A DNA stretch of 41,712 bases from an uncultured Pseudomonadota bacterium (GTDB taxonomy: Bacteria; Myxococcota_A; UBA796; SXON01): contig CAIUMM010000012.1 in the NCBI GenBank assembly GCA_903900265.1, positions 1-41,712 of the forward strand, in the 5' to 3' direction. A program made the position numbers and the translations under genes. Positions 1 to 8,539 of the stretch are shown here, piece after piece (within the stretch, counting starts at the first letter, position 1; every line of letters starts with the position of its first letter). The notes below the pieces were generated by a model that ran no database searches, was not told the origin of the DNA, and saw nothing but the letters and a program-made list of their open reading frames with translations.

Positions 1-2
1 AT

Positions 3-257
3 GTGCCCGGGCGCGTCAAACTTGGGCCTGACGCCGTGAACGCGCTGATCGTCTCGGTACCGGGCGTGCAGCGCGTCACCCAACGCCCTGCAGAAGCCAC
101 CGACGACACCGCTGCGATGCGCTTTGAAGTGCTCGCCGATCGCGACGTCCGCGCCGAGCTCTTCGAGCTCGCCGTGCAAGCTGGCCTCGTGCTCATCGAA
201 CTGAGCCGAGAGCAAAGCTCACTGGACGAGGTGTTCCGGCGGCTGACGCTCGGCTGA
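3..257 (+). CDS. ABC transporter ATP-binding protein, C-terminal fragment (5' end outside window)
   Basis: Only the last 84 codons lie in the window; the frame is open to the left edge, so the start and the Walker A/B motifs are not visible. The residues form a small alpha/beta tail domain ending in SSLDEVFRRLT. This ending is characteristic of ABC-2-type (drug or polysaccharide exporter, GldA/NatA-like) ATPases, which often close with a phrase like 'PSLEEVFLRLT'. The protein would hydrolyse ATP in the cytoplasm and drive a membrane partner encoded elsewhere. No permease follows on this strand; the next gene is convergent. The family call rests on this tail only, and the substrate cannot be guessed. 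Confidence 0.7.
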   Translation: MPGRVKLGPDAVNALIVSVPGVQRVTQRPAEATDDTAAMRFEVLADRDVRAELFELAVQAGLVLIELSREQSSLDEVFRRLTLG

Positions 258-366
258 TCGTCTTCACTACCGAGCTCATGGCCCAACGCAAACCGCACGC
301 CGGGCTCCAAAAGCGAAGCGGGCTCCAGAGCCAACGCCCTGAAGCCCGCAGCCACCGTTCTAACGC

Positions 367-2583
367 TCAGACGGAGCGGCGACGACGCAAGCCGACCATC
401 ACCAAGCCGAGGCCCATCAGGGACAGCGCAGGCGCGGTGCCAGACGAGGAGCAGCCGCTCTTTTTCTCAGGGATGACGACCTTCTGGTAGGTGTCATAGA
501 GGCCGTAGTCTTCCGGGTAAACCGCGATCTTGGTGTAGGCGTAGTCCGCCTGCGCGTCGGTATCGACCACGCTGACCGAGATCAAGAAGGCCTTGCCGCC
601 GCTGTTGTCTTCGAGCGTCGGACAGGTCCAGTGCACCGTCGAGCCCGAGGTGTTGTCGAACTGCGCGACGTCGGCGTCCGTGCTTTGCCAAGAGTAAGTG
701 GGGACCTGACCGTCCGCGTCGTACTCGACGACCTGCAGCGTGATGGTCTGCCCGCTCTCACACGCGTACTGGTCAGCCCAAACGCCGATGTCACCGCCGA
801 CAACGATCGGCTCGGTGCTGGTGCCGATGCACGCATCCGCCGAGTCCCGGAGACCATTGCAGTTGTTGTCGATGCCGTCGCATTCTTCGATCGCGCTGGG
901 GTTTACCGCTGCGTTGGTGTCGTCGCAGTCGTTGTTGACCTCGGCGTAGCCGTCCTGGTCGTCGTCGTAGAGGGAGGTCCCTTCGTCGACGAGGCCGTCA
1001 CAGTCGTTGTCCACGCCATCGCCGCGCTCGGGGGCACCGGGGTAGGCGGAGTCGTTGAAGTCGCTGCAATCACCCTCGTTCTCGGTGAACGCGTCGCCAT
1101 CGTCATCGTAGTCGGTGGTGCCTTCATCGATGATGCCGTCGCAGTCGTTGTCCAAGCCATCCGGCAGCTCGGAGGCGCCCGGGAAGGTGTTGCGATTGTC
1201 CTCGTCGCAGTCTTGGTTTTCTTCGGTCAGGCTTCCGTAGCCATCGCCGTCGTTGTCATCGACCGGGAAGTCGATGCCGATGACCACCGAGACCGAAGCG
1301 GAGGCGGTGATGCCCGAACCGTCGGTCACGACGACCTGCAAGGTGTCCGTTCCGGCGTCGAGATCCCCAGGATCGATGTCGAGGAAGAAGTGACCCGAAT
1401 CGTCCGGCGCGGAGCACGTAGCAACCGTAGAACCCTGAACAACGCTCTTGACCTTGCAACCAATCGTACCCGCCGGCTGGTTGACGTCGAAGATGTTGAT
1501 CTCCATCTCAAGCGGGCGAATCGCGCTGTACTTGTAGCCGTTCTCGGGGGAGCGGATGAATACGGTCGGAGCCTCGTTATCCGGCGCCGAGCCCGAGTTG
1601 CCGGTCAGCGTGACGTCGACATCGGCGGCTGCCGGATCGGTGGAGTTGATGAGCAGCTGGCAGTAGGCCGCCTGGTCGTCCGTCGGGGCGAAGCGGATCT
1701 CCGCAAGCGTAGACCCACCGGCCGCGAGCGTGCCGATCGTCGGCGACGAGACCAACGAGAACGCGGGGTCACACGTCGTGGCGAACGCAACGCCGGTGAT
1801 GTCGAGATCCCCATCGCCCACGTTGTCGAGCTTGATGAAGGTGACGTGGTCATCGGTGTCTTCGGGGTTGACGTAGCCGAAGTCGTAGGTGCGAGGACGC
1901 ACGACCAGCACGCCTGCTGAATGCTCGGCTTCGCCGTGCAGGTACACCAGACGAGACAAGCGCACCGGGTCCTTGTGGTACGCGGCGAGGAACTCGTCAT
2001 CCGACGCGTCTGCTGAGATCTCTTGGCTGGCAGACTCGATCTGGAGCGCACCCCAGACATCGCCCACTGAGGTCGTGCTGGTCGGACCGAACTCGACGCT
2101 GATGGGGATCCGGCATCCGGGATCCAGCGTGAAGAGCACGCCCGGAGGAAGCTCGGCGCCGGTATCGCCCCCGGCGGTGTCGGTGTCGCTATCGCTATCG
2201 GTGGAGGAATCGCCGGTCTCCGCGGGAGTGCCGGTGTCGACGTCCAGCGCCTTGCTCGCAGCCGCCGTGTCCGCAGCAGGAGCTGCACCGCCGGCGCAGG
2301 TGATGTCGGCGATGTCGTAGCTGATGGTGTAGTTTTCCGCCGTGGTGTCCAGCAGGGTGATCGCGCTGACCGCCATCGTCATGCCGTTTTCGAGCGAGGT
2401 CCCACCGTCATTGCTGACGTAGAAGCTGCGCTGAGACTTCTCTCCCCACCCGGCGCTCCCAAACTCAACCGTGGACTGGCTGACCGCGAGGATCGGGTAG
2501 CTGTATTCGGTGATGACCGGCTCGTTGCCACGGCAGGCCAGCAGCAACGAGGGGATCGCGAGGACGAGGAGGGTACGGGACAT
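367..2583 (-). CDS. Secreted lipoprotein with ASH-like domains, three MopE-type metal-binding repeats and MYXO-CTERM-like tail
   Basis: Predicted 738-residue surface protein. I chose the ATG at 2583 because GGAG lies about eight bases upstream and a lipoprotein signal follows (MSRTLLVLAIPSLLLAC, lipid Cys at residue 17). The first half has two choice-of-anchor-D/ASH-like beta domains (for example FGYVNPEDTDDHV, then LAAGGSTLAEIRFAP) separated by an acidic Asp/Ser/Thr linker. Residues about 440-585 hold three repeats of the putative metal-binding motif: D-x-D-x-D-G-Y, then DCDD, PGA-x-E and DGxDNDCDGxxDEG. These are known from MopE-like proteins and probably bind Ca2+ or Cu+. An Ig/PKD-like region follows. 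The C-terminus, GCSSSG then a hydrophobic stretch and RRRRSV, looks like a MYXO-CTERM sorting signal. Having both a lipobox and a C-terminal tail is odd. The ligand is unknown. Confidence 0.85.
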   Translation of the reverse strand: MSRTLLVLAIPSLLLACRGNEPVITEYSYPILAVSQSTVEFGSAGWGEKSQRSFYVSNDGGTSLENGMTMAVSAITLLDTTAENYTISYDIADITCAGGAAPAADTAAASKALDVDTGTPAETGDSSTDSDSDTDTAGGDTGAELPPGVLFTLDPGCRIPISVEFGPTSTTSVGDVWGALQIESASQEISADASDDEFLAAYHKDPVRLSRLVYLHGEAEHSAGVLVVRPRTYDFGYVNPEDTDDHVTFIKLDNVGDGDLDITGVAFATTCDPAFSLVSSPTIGTLAAGGSTLAEIRFAPTDDQAAYCQLLINSTDPAAADVDVTLTGNSGSAPDNEAPTVFIRSPENGYKYSAIRPLEMEINIFDVNQPAGTIGCKVKSVVQGSTVATCSAPDDSGHFFLDIDPGDLDAGTDTLQVVVTDGSGITASASVSVVIGIDFPVDDNDGDGYGSLTEENQDCDEDNRNTFPGASELPDGLDNDCDGIIDEGTTDYDDDGDAFTENEGDCSDFNDSAYPGAPERGDGVDNDCDGLVDEGTSLYDDDQDGYAEVNNDCDDTNAAVNPSAIEECDGIDNNCNGLRDSADACIGTSTEPIVVGGDIGVWADQYACESGQTITLQVVEYDADGQVPTYSWQSTDADVAQFDNTSGSTVHWTCPTLEDNSGGKAFLISVSVVDTDAQADYAYTKIAVYPEDYGLYDTYQKVVIPEKKSGCSSSGTAPALSLMGLGLVMVGLRRRRSV

Positions 2584-2635
2584 AGAGTCTCCGGAGTGCG
2601 GGTAAAACGAGCGGCACGGCACCGCGAGCAGGGCG

Positions 2636-2665
2636 ATCGTACCCGCAACTACACACGCATGTCAA
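2636..2665 (-). promoter_or_regulatory. Sigma-70-type promoter for the MopE-repeat lipoprotein
   Basis: On the minus strand a perfect -35 box TTGACA (2665-2660) is followed, after 18 bases, by TACGAT (2641-2636; four of six matches to TATAAT). The predicted transcript would start near 2629, about 45 bases before the ATG at 2583. It is one of the clearest housekeeping-type promoters in the window. It lies in the 144-base gap after the mazG-like gene, which suggests the lipoprotein is transcribed independently of the rib operon. Confidence 0.5.
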
Positions 2666-2727
2666 TGGCACCGGGGCTCAAATTGCACGAAGATCGGTGT
2701 TTGGCACGGTTTGCCCGAGCTACAGCC

Positions 2728-3078
2728 CTATCCGGGGCCCATGCTGGAAAAACGCCCAGCATCGCGGACACGGAGCTTCTCCAGCATCCGCGAAAACGCG
2801 GAGTCCAGGTTGATGCCTTCGGCGTTCGCCATGCACACGAGGATGAACAGCACGTCGGCCATCTCCATCGCCAACTCCGCCTCTCCCTCGCTCGCCTTTT
2901 TTTTCTTCGCGCCGAAACGATGGTTGTACTCGCGCGCGAGCTCGCCGGTCTCTTCGGTCAAACGGGCCAACATCGACAACGGAGGCCAATAGCCCCCGTT
3001 CTCCGCAATCCATCCATCTACGGCCTGCTGCAGGTCCGAGAGCGAACGCGCAGGGTTCGCCTCAGCGCTTTCGGCCAC
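2728..3078 (-). CDS. MazG-like nucleotide pyrophosphohydrolase
   Basis: A 116-residue all-alpha NTP-PPase of the MazG/YpjD type. The metal-binding signature is present: EETGELARE at about residues 42-50, and later ELAMEMADVLF, giving the E-x-x-E and E-x-x-D ligand pairs of the family. Such enzymes hydrolyse (d)NTPs to NMP and pyrophosphate, usually as house-cleaning of non-canonical or excess nucleotides. The start is GTG at 3078 with AAGAGG about seven bases upstream, so the gene overlaps the end of nusB by 17 bases and is probably the last gene of the ribH-nusB operon. A lysine run (AKKKKA) near residue 57 is unusual. The exact substrate cannot be told from sequence. Confidence 0.85.
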   Translation of the reverse strand: MAESAEANPARSLSDLQQAVDGWIAENGGYWPPLSMLARLTEETGELAREYNHRFGAKKKKASEGEAELAMEMADVLFILVCMANAEGINLDSAFSRMLEKLRVRDAGRFSSMGPG

Positions 3079-3520
3079 GTCCCGCCTCTTTTGCGATGCG
3101 ATCGAGGATGCCGTTCACAAAGGCGCGTGACTCACTCCCGCCGAATTTCTTGGCGATCTCAAGCCCCTCGTTGATCACCACCGGCGCGGGTACATCGTTG
3201 CGATGGAGGAGCTCGAACGCCCCCACGCGCAGGATGTTGCGATCGACGGCGGGCATACGCGCCAAGCGCCAGTTCGTACTTGCGGCTTCGATACGGGCAT
3301 CCAAAGCCTGAAGATCATCGAGGACCCCCCGGACGATCCCGAGCGCGAACTCCATCTCGTCGGCCTCGGCGGGCACCGCTTCGAGCCCGCTGGACTCCGG
3401 CCCCCCATCCACCATCGCACCCCAGAGCGCGCTGAGCGCGACGGGGCCGGTGGACTGACCGATATCCACGGCAAAGAGCGCTTGGAGCGCGAACTCCCGC
3501 GCACGGCGACGGCTAGGCAT
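3062..3520 (-). CDS. nusB: Transcription antitermination factor NusB
   Basis: A 152-residue NusB. It opens with the typical RRRAREFALQALFAVD segment and continues with the conserved helical core, including DRNILRVGAFELLHRNDVPAPVVINEGLEIAK as read in pieces, then SRAFVNGILDRIA. NusB with NusE (ribosomal protein S10) binds boxA RNA and allows antitermination during rRNA transcription. The start ATG at 3520 shares one base with the ribH stop (TAATG), which implies translational coupling. The ribH-nusB pairing is conserved in many bacteria. Length and motifs are normal for the family. Confidence 0.97.
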   Translation of the reverse strand: MPSRRRAREFALQALFAVDIGQSTGPVALSALWGAMVDGGPESSGLEAVPAEADEMEFALGIVRGVLDDLQALDARIEAASTNWRLARMPAVDRNILRVGAFELLHRNDVPAPVVINEGLEIAKKFGGSESRAFVNGILDRIAKEAGRGRKR

Positions 3521-3984
3521 TACCCGACCTCACGGAGCAGGTTCACCATTTCAATTGCCGTAACCGCAGCCTCTCCGCCCTTGTTGCCCATCTTGGAGCC
3601 GGCACGCTCGACGGCCTGCTCGATGGTATCGGTGGTCAGCACCCCGAAGATCACCGGCACATTGCCGCCACCGGCCGCCGCTACACCCTTTGCAGCCTCG
3701 CCCGCGACGTAGTCAAAGTGCGCCGTCGAACCCCGAATCACCGCCCCAAGCGCGATCACCGAGTCATAGTTGCCCGACGCGACCAGACGACGGCACACGA
3801 TCGGCAGCTCGAACGCGCCAGGAACCCAGACCACGGTGATCGCCGCGTCGGGGACGCCATGGCGACGAAGCGCATCCAACGCGCCATCCAGCAGGCGCGC
3901 CGTGATGAAGTCGTTGAAACGGGAGGCAACGATCGAGTAGCGACCGCCACGATCGACAAGATCGCCTTCAAGAATGCGGGGCAT
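3520..3984 (-). CDS. ribH: 6,7-dimethyl-8-ribityllumazine synthase
   Basis: A 154-residue lumazine synthase, which joins 5-amino-6-ribitylaminouracil with 3,4-dihydroxy-2-butanone 4-phosphate in the penultimate step of riboflavin synthesis. Family features seen: SRFNDFIT near the N-terminus (ribityl/purine site), VPGAFELP at about 54-61, [16 protein letters not shown] at about 78-93 with the catalytic His in HFDYV, and [11 protein letters not shown]. The ATG at 3984 has no strong Shine-Dalgarno sequence. It is the first gene of the ribH-nusB-mazG-like unit; only 20 bases separate it from the upstream lipoprotein gene, so it may be read through from there. I see no FMN riboswitch upstream. Confidence 0.97.
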   Translation of the reverse strand: MPRILEGDLVDRGGRYSIVASRFNDFITARLLDGALDALRRHGVPDAAITVVWVPGAFELPIVCRRLVASGNYDSVIALGAVIRGSTAHFDYVAGEAAKGVAAAGGGNVPVIFGVLTTDTIEQAVERAGSKMGNKGGEAAVTAIEMVNLLREVG

Positions 3985-4004
3985 CGGGCACCGAGGTGAA
4001 AGAG

Positions 4005-4454
4005 TTACGGGCGACTATCGCGCGTGCAGCATCCGGGGTAGCCGTCGCCCACGCAAGCAGCCCCCTGAGCCGCGCCTTCGGTCGCCGCGATTACGAGGGC
4101 CCAGCTTTGAAACCGGTCTTCGGTGAACCACGTAGAGGCGTCTATCTCCACGTCCGACGTCGAATTTACCGTCTGCAACGCGAGGGTGTTGCCGTGGATA
4201 TGATGGCACGCCCCGTCGGTGAGGCAATCCTCGCCCGACCACGCAGGAGCAGAGAGGGCGAGGGCAAAATCGCCCTCTTGGTCGATGAGGACTTCAAGAA
4301 TGTCGAGCCCATCGCGCGGGTACCATGCAAAATAGACATGGGGCAGCCCGGAGCAGGCATCGGCGGTGTCGGACGCCAAGTCGCCCGTGTCCCGCGCCAC
4401 AGCGGTTTCGGTGTTCCCGCCGGACACGCAGGCAAACCACAGTAGAATCAACAC
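4005..4454 (-). CDS. Small secreted lipoprotein of unknown function
   Basis: About 149 residues beginning with a short hydrophobic segment ending in Cys (MLILLWFAC), followed by a Thr/Asp-rich spacer ([19 protein letters not shown]). That lipobox-plus-acidic-spacer arrangement recurs in other lipoproteins here. The mature part has several Cys ([34 protein letters not shown]), probably disulfide-bonded outside the cytoplasm. I do not recognise a domain. The start is a GTG at 4454 without an obvious Shine-Dalgarno and could be wrong by a few codons. It lies 34 bases after the FG-GAP lipoprotein gene on the same strand, so the two are probably co-transcribed. Confidence 0.65.
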   Translation of the reverse strand: MLILLWFACVSGGNTETAVARDTGDLASDTADACSGLPHVYFAWYPRDGLDILEVLIDQEGDFALALSAPAWSGEDCLTDGACHHIHGNTLALQTVNSTSDVEIDASTWFTEDRFQSWALVIAATEGAAQGAACVGDGYPGCCTRDSRP

Positions 4455-4488
4455 AACAGGCGCTCGCGGCGCGCGCCGCTCGTCCGGG

Positions 4489-5859
4489 TCATTGCTGCTC
4501 CCGCGTCGTGAACACTACGTCATCGCCGTCGGCCGCGTTGAGGTCAACGAGGACCGCGTTCTCGCCGGCGTGCTGATAGGCGCGTGTGCCGTAGACCTTT
4601 AGGTCAGCGTCGCCGGGCCCACGAATGTCGCCGGACGAGCCTCCAAACGGACCCGCCATTCGATAGGTCGCACCTGCTTGGGCAGCGACTGAGCTCTCAC
4701 CCGGTGCGCCAACCAGCAAGTCCGCCACCCCATCGCCGTCTCCATCGCCAAGCGCGACGACGTAGCCGAAACGGGCGCGCGGGTCGTCGCCGATCAGCTG
4801 CGCATCGGCGGGTTCGACACCCGCGCCGGCCCGCAACGTAGCGCCGAGGTAGACAAAAACGGCCCCCGTGAGGTCGTCGGACGCTGCAGACGCCGAAGGA
4901 CGACCGGTGGCTCCGACGATGAGGTCATCCACGCCGTCCGCGTCGATGTCTCCCACGGCAACGCTCGCTCCAAAATAAGCGTTTTCGGCCGAGCCTTCGA
5001 GACGAAAGAGCGGCCCGTTCAGCCCCTGAACCCACACCACACCCACCCCGGATCCGGCGGCCCCATCGGCGTACGGCGCGCCGATCACCGCGTCTTCGAG
5101 GCCGTCGCCGTCAAAATCTCCGCAGCCCAACGCCGCTCCGAGCAAATCGCCCGCCGCCGCTCCGTCCCAAGCGGGCAAGGAGCCGGCCGCGACGTCTCCA
5201 CCACCACCGGGCACACGAACGACACGGCCAGCGAGGTTCAACGCGTCCGGGGCGCCCGCGAGGGCGTCAGCGACTCCATCGCCGTCCATGTCGCCGCAGG
5301 CTGCGACCGTCGTACCGAGCCCATCCGCCGCGCTGTCCCCCGTCACGACCGTAGTGGCATCTGCGATGCTGCTCCCAATCGACGGCGTCGCAAATGGAAA
5401 AACGTAAATTCGCCCTACGGATGGCAAGGAGGGACCCGCCCCAGCGCGGGGAGCTCCGACGACCAGCTGACCGCGAACAGAGACCGCTGCGCCGAACGCT
5501 TCGCCCGGCTCACCGGCCAATGAGACGTCTTCGGTGCCGAGGTAAAAAGAGGGACCATAAAGTTGCACGCGGGAGCCCTCGGGGACGCCGACGAGCAGGC
5601 TGCTCGGCGGGACATCGCCGGTGAAGCGCTGCTGCCAGGACGGCACCGCTGCGAGGCTACGCGCGCGCCCGTCGTCTGCTTGGCCCACGATGCGTCCCGT
5701 AGAGGACTCCGCGTCAAAGCTCCCCGATGTGGAGACCAGACCGCGCAGATCGGAGAGGTCGAAGCTGTCCGCGCACGTCGCCCCGGCGCACACGGGCGCA
5801 CAACCTGCGACCATCGGCAGGAGCAGAGACGGCAGCAACAAAGCTATACAAGCGCGCAC
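4489..5859 (-). CDS. FG-GAP repeat (integrin-alpha-like propeller) lipoprotein
   Basis: A 456-residue exported protein. The GTG start at 5859 leads into a lipoprotein signal (IALLLPSLLLPMVAGC), and a G-rich stretch GGGCAGGGG lies upstream. The body holds FG-GAP repeats with calcium-loop cores: GDMDGDGVADALAGAP, GDFDGDGLEDAVIGAP, GDIDADGVDDLIVGA and GDGDGDGVADLLVGAPG, at about residues 190-390. Such repeats fold as seven-bladed beta-propellers like the head of integrin alpha, usually acting in adhesion or carbohydrate binding. It probably heads a two-gene unit with the small lipoprotein downstream. It is divergent from glgC, with a 15-base tandem repeat between them. The ligand is unknown. Confidence 0.85.
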   Translation of the reverse strand: MRACIALLLPSLLLPMVAGCAPVCAGATCADSFDLSDLRGLVSTSGSFDAESSTGRIVGQADDGRARSLAAVPSWQQRFTGDVPPSSLLVGVPEGSRVQLYGPSFYLGTEDVSLAGEPGEAFGAAVSVRGQLVVGAPRAGAGPSLPSVGRIYVFPFATPSIGSSIADATTVVTGDSAADGLGTTVAACGDMDGDGVADALAGAPDALNLAGRVVRVPGGGGDVAAGSLPAWDGAAAGDLLGAALGCGDFDGDGLEDAVIGAPYADGAAGSGVGVVWVQGLNGPLFRLEGSAENAYFGASVAVGDIDADGVDDLIVGATGRPSASAASDDLTGAVFVYLGATLRAGAGVEPADAQLIGDDPRARFGYVVALGDGDGDGVADLLVGAPGESSVAAQAGATYRMAGPFGGSSGDIRGPGDADLKVYGTRAYQHAGENAVLVDLNAADGDDVVFTTREQQ

Positions 5860-5880
5860 ACCCCTGCCCTATCGAGTCGC

Positions 5881-5979
5881 GCAGCGGAAGCCAGCGCAGC
5901 GGAACCCAGCGCAGCGGAACCCAGCGCAGCGGAACCCAGCGCAGCGGAACACAGCGCGGCGGAACCCAGCGCAGCGGCA
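5881..5979. repeat. 15-base tandem repeat array in a divergent intergenic region
   Basis: Six full copies (5881-5970) plus a partial seventh (5971-5979) of the unit GCAGCGGAACCCAGC. Copies two to four are identical; copies one, five and six differ at one base each. The array fills most of the 164-base gap between the FG-GAP lipoprotein gene (start 5859, minus) and glgC (start 6024, plus). There are no spacers, so this is not a CRISPR. The unit is a multiple of three and contains no stop in the glgC frame. It may vary in copy number and affect promoter spacing for one or both genes. Confidence 0.95.
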
Positions 5980-6023
5980 CGCGCGCGAAACCGGATAAGC
6001 CTCCGCGGCCTACAGGAGCTTTC

Positions 6024-7298
6024 ATGCCGCGCGTCTACACCGTGATCCTCGGCGGAGGCCGAGGGAGCCGTCTGTTCCCGCTCACCGCCCACCGCGCCAA
6101 GCCCGCAGTACCTGTGGCTGGCAAGTACCGCCTCATCGACATCCCCTTGTCGAACGCGATCAACTCGGGCTATCGCCACATCGCCGTGCTCACCCAATTC
6201 AACTCGGCGTCGCTCAACGCCCACGTTTCGAACACCTACCACTTCGACATCTTCGGGGCGGGTCAGGTCGAAGTGCTCGCGGCCGAGCAGACCGACGAGT
6301 CCATGGACTGGTACCAGGGCACCGCAGACGCAGTGCGGAAACAGCTGCGTCGCCTCGCCGCCTGGGGCTGCGACCACCTGCTGATCTTGTCCGGCGACCA
6401 TCTGTACCGCATGGACTACCGCGAGCTGATGGAGCGCCACCTCGCGAGCGGGGCGGACGCCACCGTGAGCGTCATCCCCGTGCCGCGCGCCGAGTGCACC
6501 GGCTTTGGGGTGCTCTCCGCCGACACCGAAGGGTTCATCACCGCCTTCAAAGAAAAGCCGAAGGCAAACGAAGACATCTCTCACCTCGCCCCGCCTCCAG
6601 AGCTTCGCAAGGCCTGGGACCTCCCCGAGGAGCAGTACCTCGCGAGCATGGGCGTGTACGTCTTCAAGTTCGACGTCCTGCGCACCTTGCTGCAGGACCC
6701 GAACCTGCTCGACTTCGGCAACGACATCCTGCCGATGATGCTGGGTACCCACAAGCTCGGAGCCCATCTTTTCAAGGGCTACTGGCGGGACATCGGCACC
6801 ATCGCTTCGTTCTTCGAAGCCAACCTCGCGCTGACCAAAGAGAACCCCGAGTTCCGCATCTTTCACGAGACCGGGCCGATCTACGCGCGCCAGCGGTTCC
6901 TCCCCGCCAGCAAGTTTCACGACACGATCGTCCGAGAGAGCATCGTCTCGGACGGTTGCTTGGTTCAGGGCGCGCGCGTAGAAGGCAGCGTTATCGGCAT
7001 TCGCTCCCGCATCCAAGCCGGGGCGCAGCTCAAAGACGTGATCATGATGGGCGCGGACTACTACGAGAACGACGCGCTGCGCGCCGCGAACACCGAGCGC
7101 GGGATCGAGCCCGTGGGCGTCGGCCCGGGCTCGATCATCGAGCGTGCGATCCTCGACAAGAACGCCCGCATCGGCGCAAACTGCGTCATCCGCGGGGCCG
7201 TCGGGCGCCCCGACGCAGACGGCGACGGCTGGTACCTGCGCGATGGCATCGTGATCGTGCCCAAGGACGCGACGCTGAAGCCGGGCACCGTGGTCTGA
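6024..7298 (+). CDS. glgC: Glucose-1-phosphate adenylyltransferase (ADP-glucose pyrophosphorylase)
   Basis: A 424-residue enzyme making ADP-glucose from ATP and glucose-1-phosphate, the committed step of bacterial glycogen synthesis. The N-terminal nucleotidyltransferase domain has the GGGRGSRLFPLT loop, KPAVPVAGKYRLIDIPLSN, the LSGDHLYRMDY Mg/catalytic region and FKEKPK; the C-terminal part is a left-handed beta-helix (for example DGCLVQGARVEGSVIG). The ATG at 6024 is chosen because AGGAG lies five bases upstream and the protein then starts at the normal place. The frame is open further upstream through the 15-base repeats, but that extension is low-complexity. No other glycogen gene is adjacent. 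It converges on the MFS gene with only 17 bases between stops. Confidence 0.96.
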   Translation: MPRVYTVILGGGRGSRLFPLTAHRAKPAVPVAGKYRLIDIPLSNAINSGYRHIAVLTQFNSASLNAHVSNTYHFDIFGAGQVEVLAAEQTDESMDWYQGTADAVRKQLRRLAAWGCDHLLILSGDHLYRMDYRELMERHLASGADATVSVIPVPRAECTGFGVLSADTEGFITAFKEKPKANEDISHLAPPPELRKAWDLPEEQYLASMGVYVFKFDVLRTLLQDPNLLDFGNDILPMMLGTHKLGAHLFKGYWRDIGTIASFFEANLALTKENPEFRIFHETGPIYARQRFLPASKFHDTIVRESIVSDGCLVQGARVEGSVIGIRSRIQAGAQLKDVIMMGADYYENDALRAANTERGIEPVGVGPGSIIERAILDKNARIGANCVIRGAVGRPDADGDGWYLRDGIVIVPKDATLKPGTVV

Positions 7299-7315
7299 TC
7301 CCGTCGAGTTACGTC

Positions 7316-8539
7316 TCAGGCCGCCTTGGCGGGGATCGCTCCCGAAGCCCGCGCCGTAGCGGGGATCGCGAGCAGGACGCCAAGCCCGAGCAGGACGCTG
7401 CTCACATAAAACGGCGTGGATGGCTGGAAGTTCTGATATAGAACCCCACCCAACGCCGGCCCAAACGTCCGCGCGAGCGCGCTCATCGACTGCGCCGACC
7501 CCAGCGTGCGTCCCTGCTCGGAGGCGCTCGCGGACTTCGAGATCAGCGCCGACAACGACGGGTTCGCCAGCGATTGTCCGAGCCCCATCAACCCAAACGC
7601 GAGCATCAGCGGTCCACCCAACGCCGCGACAGGCAACGCTGCGGTGCCCAGCGCCACGCCGAGCAACCCGAGCGGCACCAGCGGGCGCTCCCCAAAGCGC
7701 TTCACCAACCTACCGATCAAGCCGCCTTGCACGACGATGCTGACGATGCCAACGAGCCCGAACATCCGCCCGACGTTCTCCGGCTGCAGGTTGTGCGCGT
7801 GCTCCGCGAACAGCGTGAAGCAGGACTCCATCATCGCGAACGCAAAAACTTGGATGAACGTTAGCAATACGCAAAGCCCAACCACGGGGTGTCGCAGCGC
7901 ATCGACCATCGCCGTCAGCGAGATGGAGCGGTGCTCTGCGTCCGAGTCGGGGCGGCGCGTCTCCGGGAGCAGGAAGAGCGCAGAGATGAAGTTGAACGCA
8001 GACAAACCAGCTGCGATCCAGATCGGCGTCGCGAGCGAGATGTGCGCAAACTCGCCGCCAATGAACGGTCCAATCGTGAATCCGATGCCGAAAGCGGCGC
8101 CGATCATTCCCATGCCGCGCGCGCGATTTTCTCGCGTCGTCAGGTCCGCGACGCAGGCCTGAGCGATGGGGATGTTCGCGGTCATCACGCCGTGGAGCGT
8201 ACGAAAGAAGAACAGCATCCCCAAGGAGGTCGCGCTCGCGAAACCAGCCAGCATCAACGAGGTCATTCCGATGCTGGCCAGCAGCATCGGGCGACGGCCG
8301 AAGCGATCCGAGAGCTGCCCCCACAGCGGCGCAGCGACAAACTGCGCGAGCGAGTACACCGCCATCAACAGCGTGACCTGCTGCGGCGTGGCGTCGAACT
8401 GCTCAGCAAAGTAGGTCTGAAGCGGAATAACGATTCCAAAACCGACCAGATCGAGCACGACCGTCAGGAAAAGGACGGCCAGCGCCTTGCCGTTACCGGC
8501 CGGCGCAGCGGGCGCGACGGAATCGGCGGGCGAGCTCAT
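7316..8539 (-). CDS. MFS transporter, TetA/DHA1-like drug exporter family
   Basis: A 407-residue polytopic membrane protein with about twelve hydrophobic helices. The family loop between TM2 and TM3 is clear (GQLSDRFGRRPMLL, about residues 68-81), followed by helices matching the DHA1/TetA group. The central cytoplasmic loop contains LLPETRRPDSDAEHRS. Such proteins export small hydrophobic compounds by proton antiport; the substrate is unknown. The ATG at 8539 was chosen because the sequence before it is Arg/Gly-rich and not membrane-like, and because this ATG overlaps the stop of the upstream phosphatase gene in an ATGA. The two genes are therefore probably translationally coupled. Confidence 0.9.
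   Translation of the reverse strand: MSSPADSVAPAAPAGNGKALAVLFLTVVLDLVGFGIVIPLQTYFAEQFDATPQQVTLLMAVYSLAQFVAAPLWGQLSDRFGRRPMLLASIGMTSLMLAGFASATSLGMLFFFRTLHGVMTANIPIAQACVADLTTRENRARGMGMIGAAFGIGFTIGPFIGGEFAHISLATPIWIAAGLSAFNFISALFLLPETRRPDSDAEHRSISLTAMVDALRHPVVGLCVLLTFIQVFAFAMMESCFTLFAEHAHNLQPENVGRMFGLVGIVSIVVQGGLIGRLVKRFGERPLVPLGLLGVALGTAALPVAALGGPLMLAFGLMGLGQSLANPSLSALISKSASASEQGRTLGSAQSMSALARTFGPALGGVLYQNFQPSTPFYVSSVLLGLGVLLAIPATARASGAIPAKAA

Noticed and set aside
278..490. Small plus-strand open frame after the ABC fragment
   Set aside because: Arg/Ser/Pro-rich, overlaps the 3' end of the lipoprotein gene, and resembles no family.
631..1920. Long plus-strand open frame opposite the MopE-repeat lipoprotein
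   Set aside because: Val/Asp/Arg low-complexity product mirroring the minus-strand repeats; the minus gene has a signal peptide, Shine-Dalgarno and promoter.
5881..5979. CRISPR array
   Set aside because: Units are directly adjacent without spacers, and there are no cas genes.
5727..6023. N-terminal extension of GlgC through the 15-base repeats
   Set aside because: GlgC normally starts at the chosen ATG, which has AGGAG upstream; the extension is low-complexity and overlaps the divergent gene.
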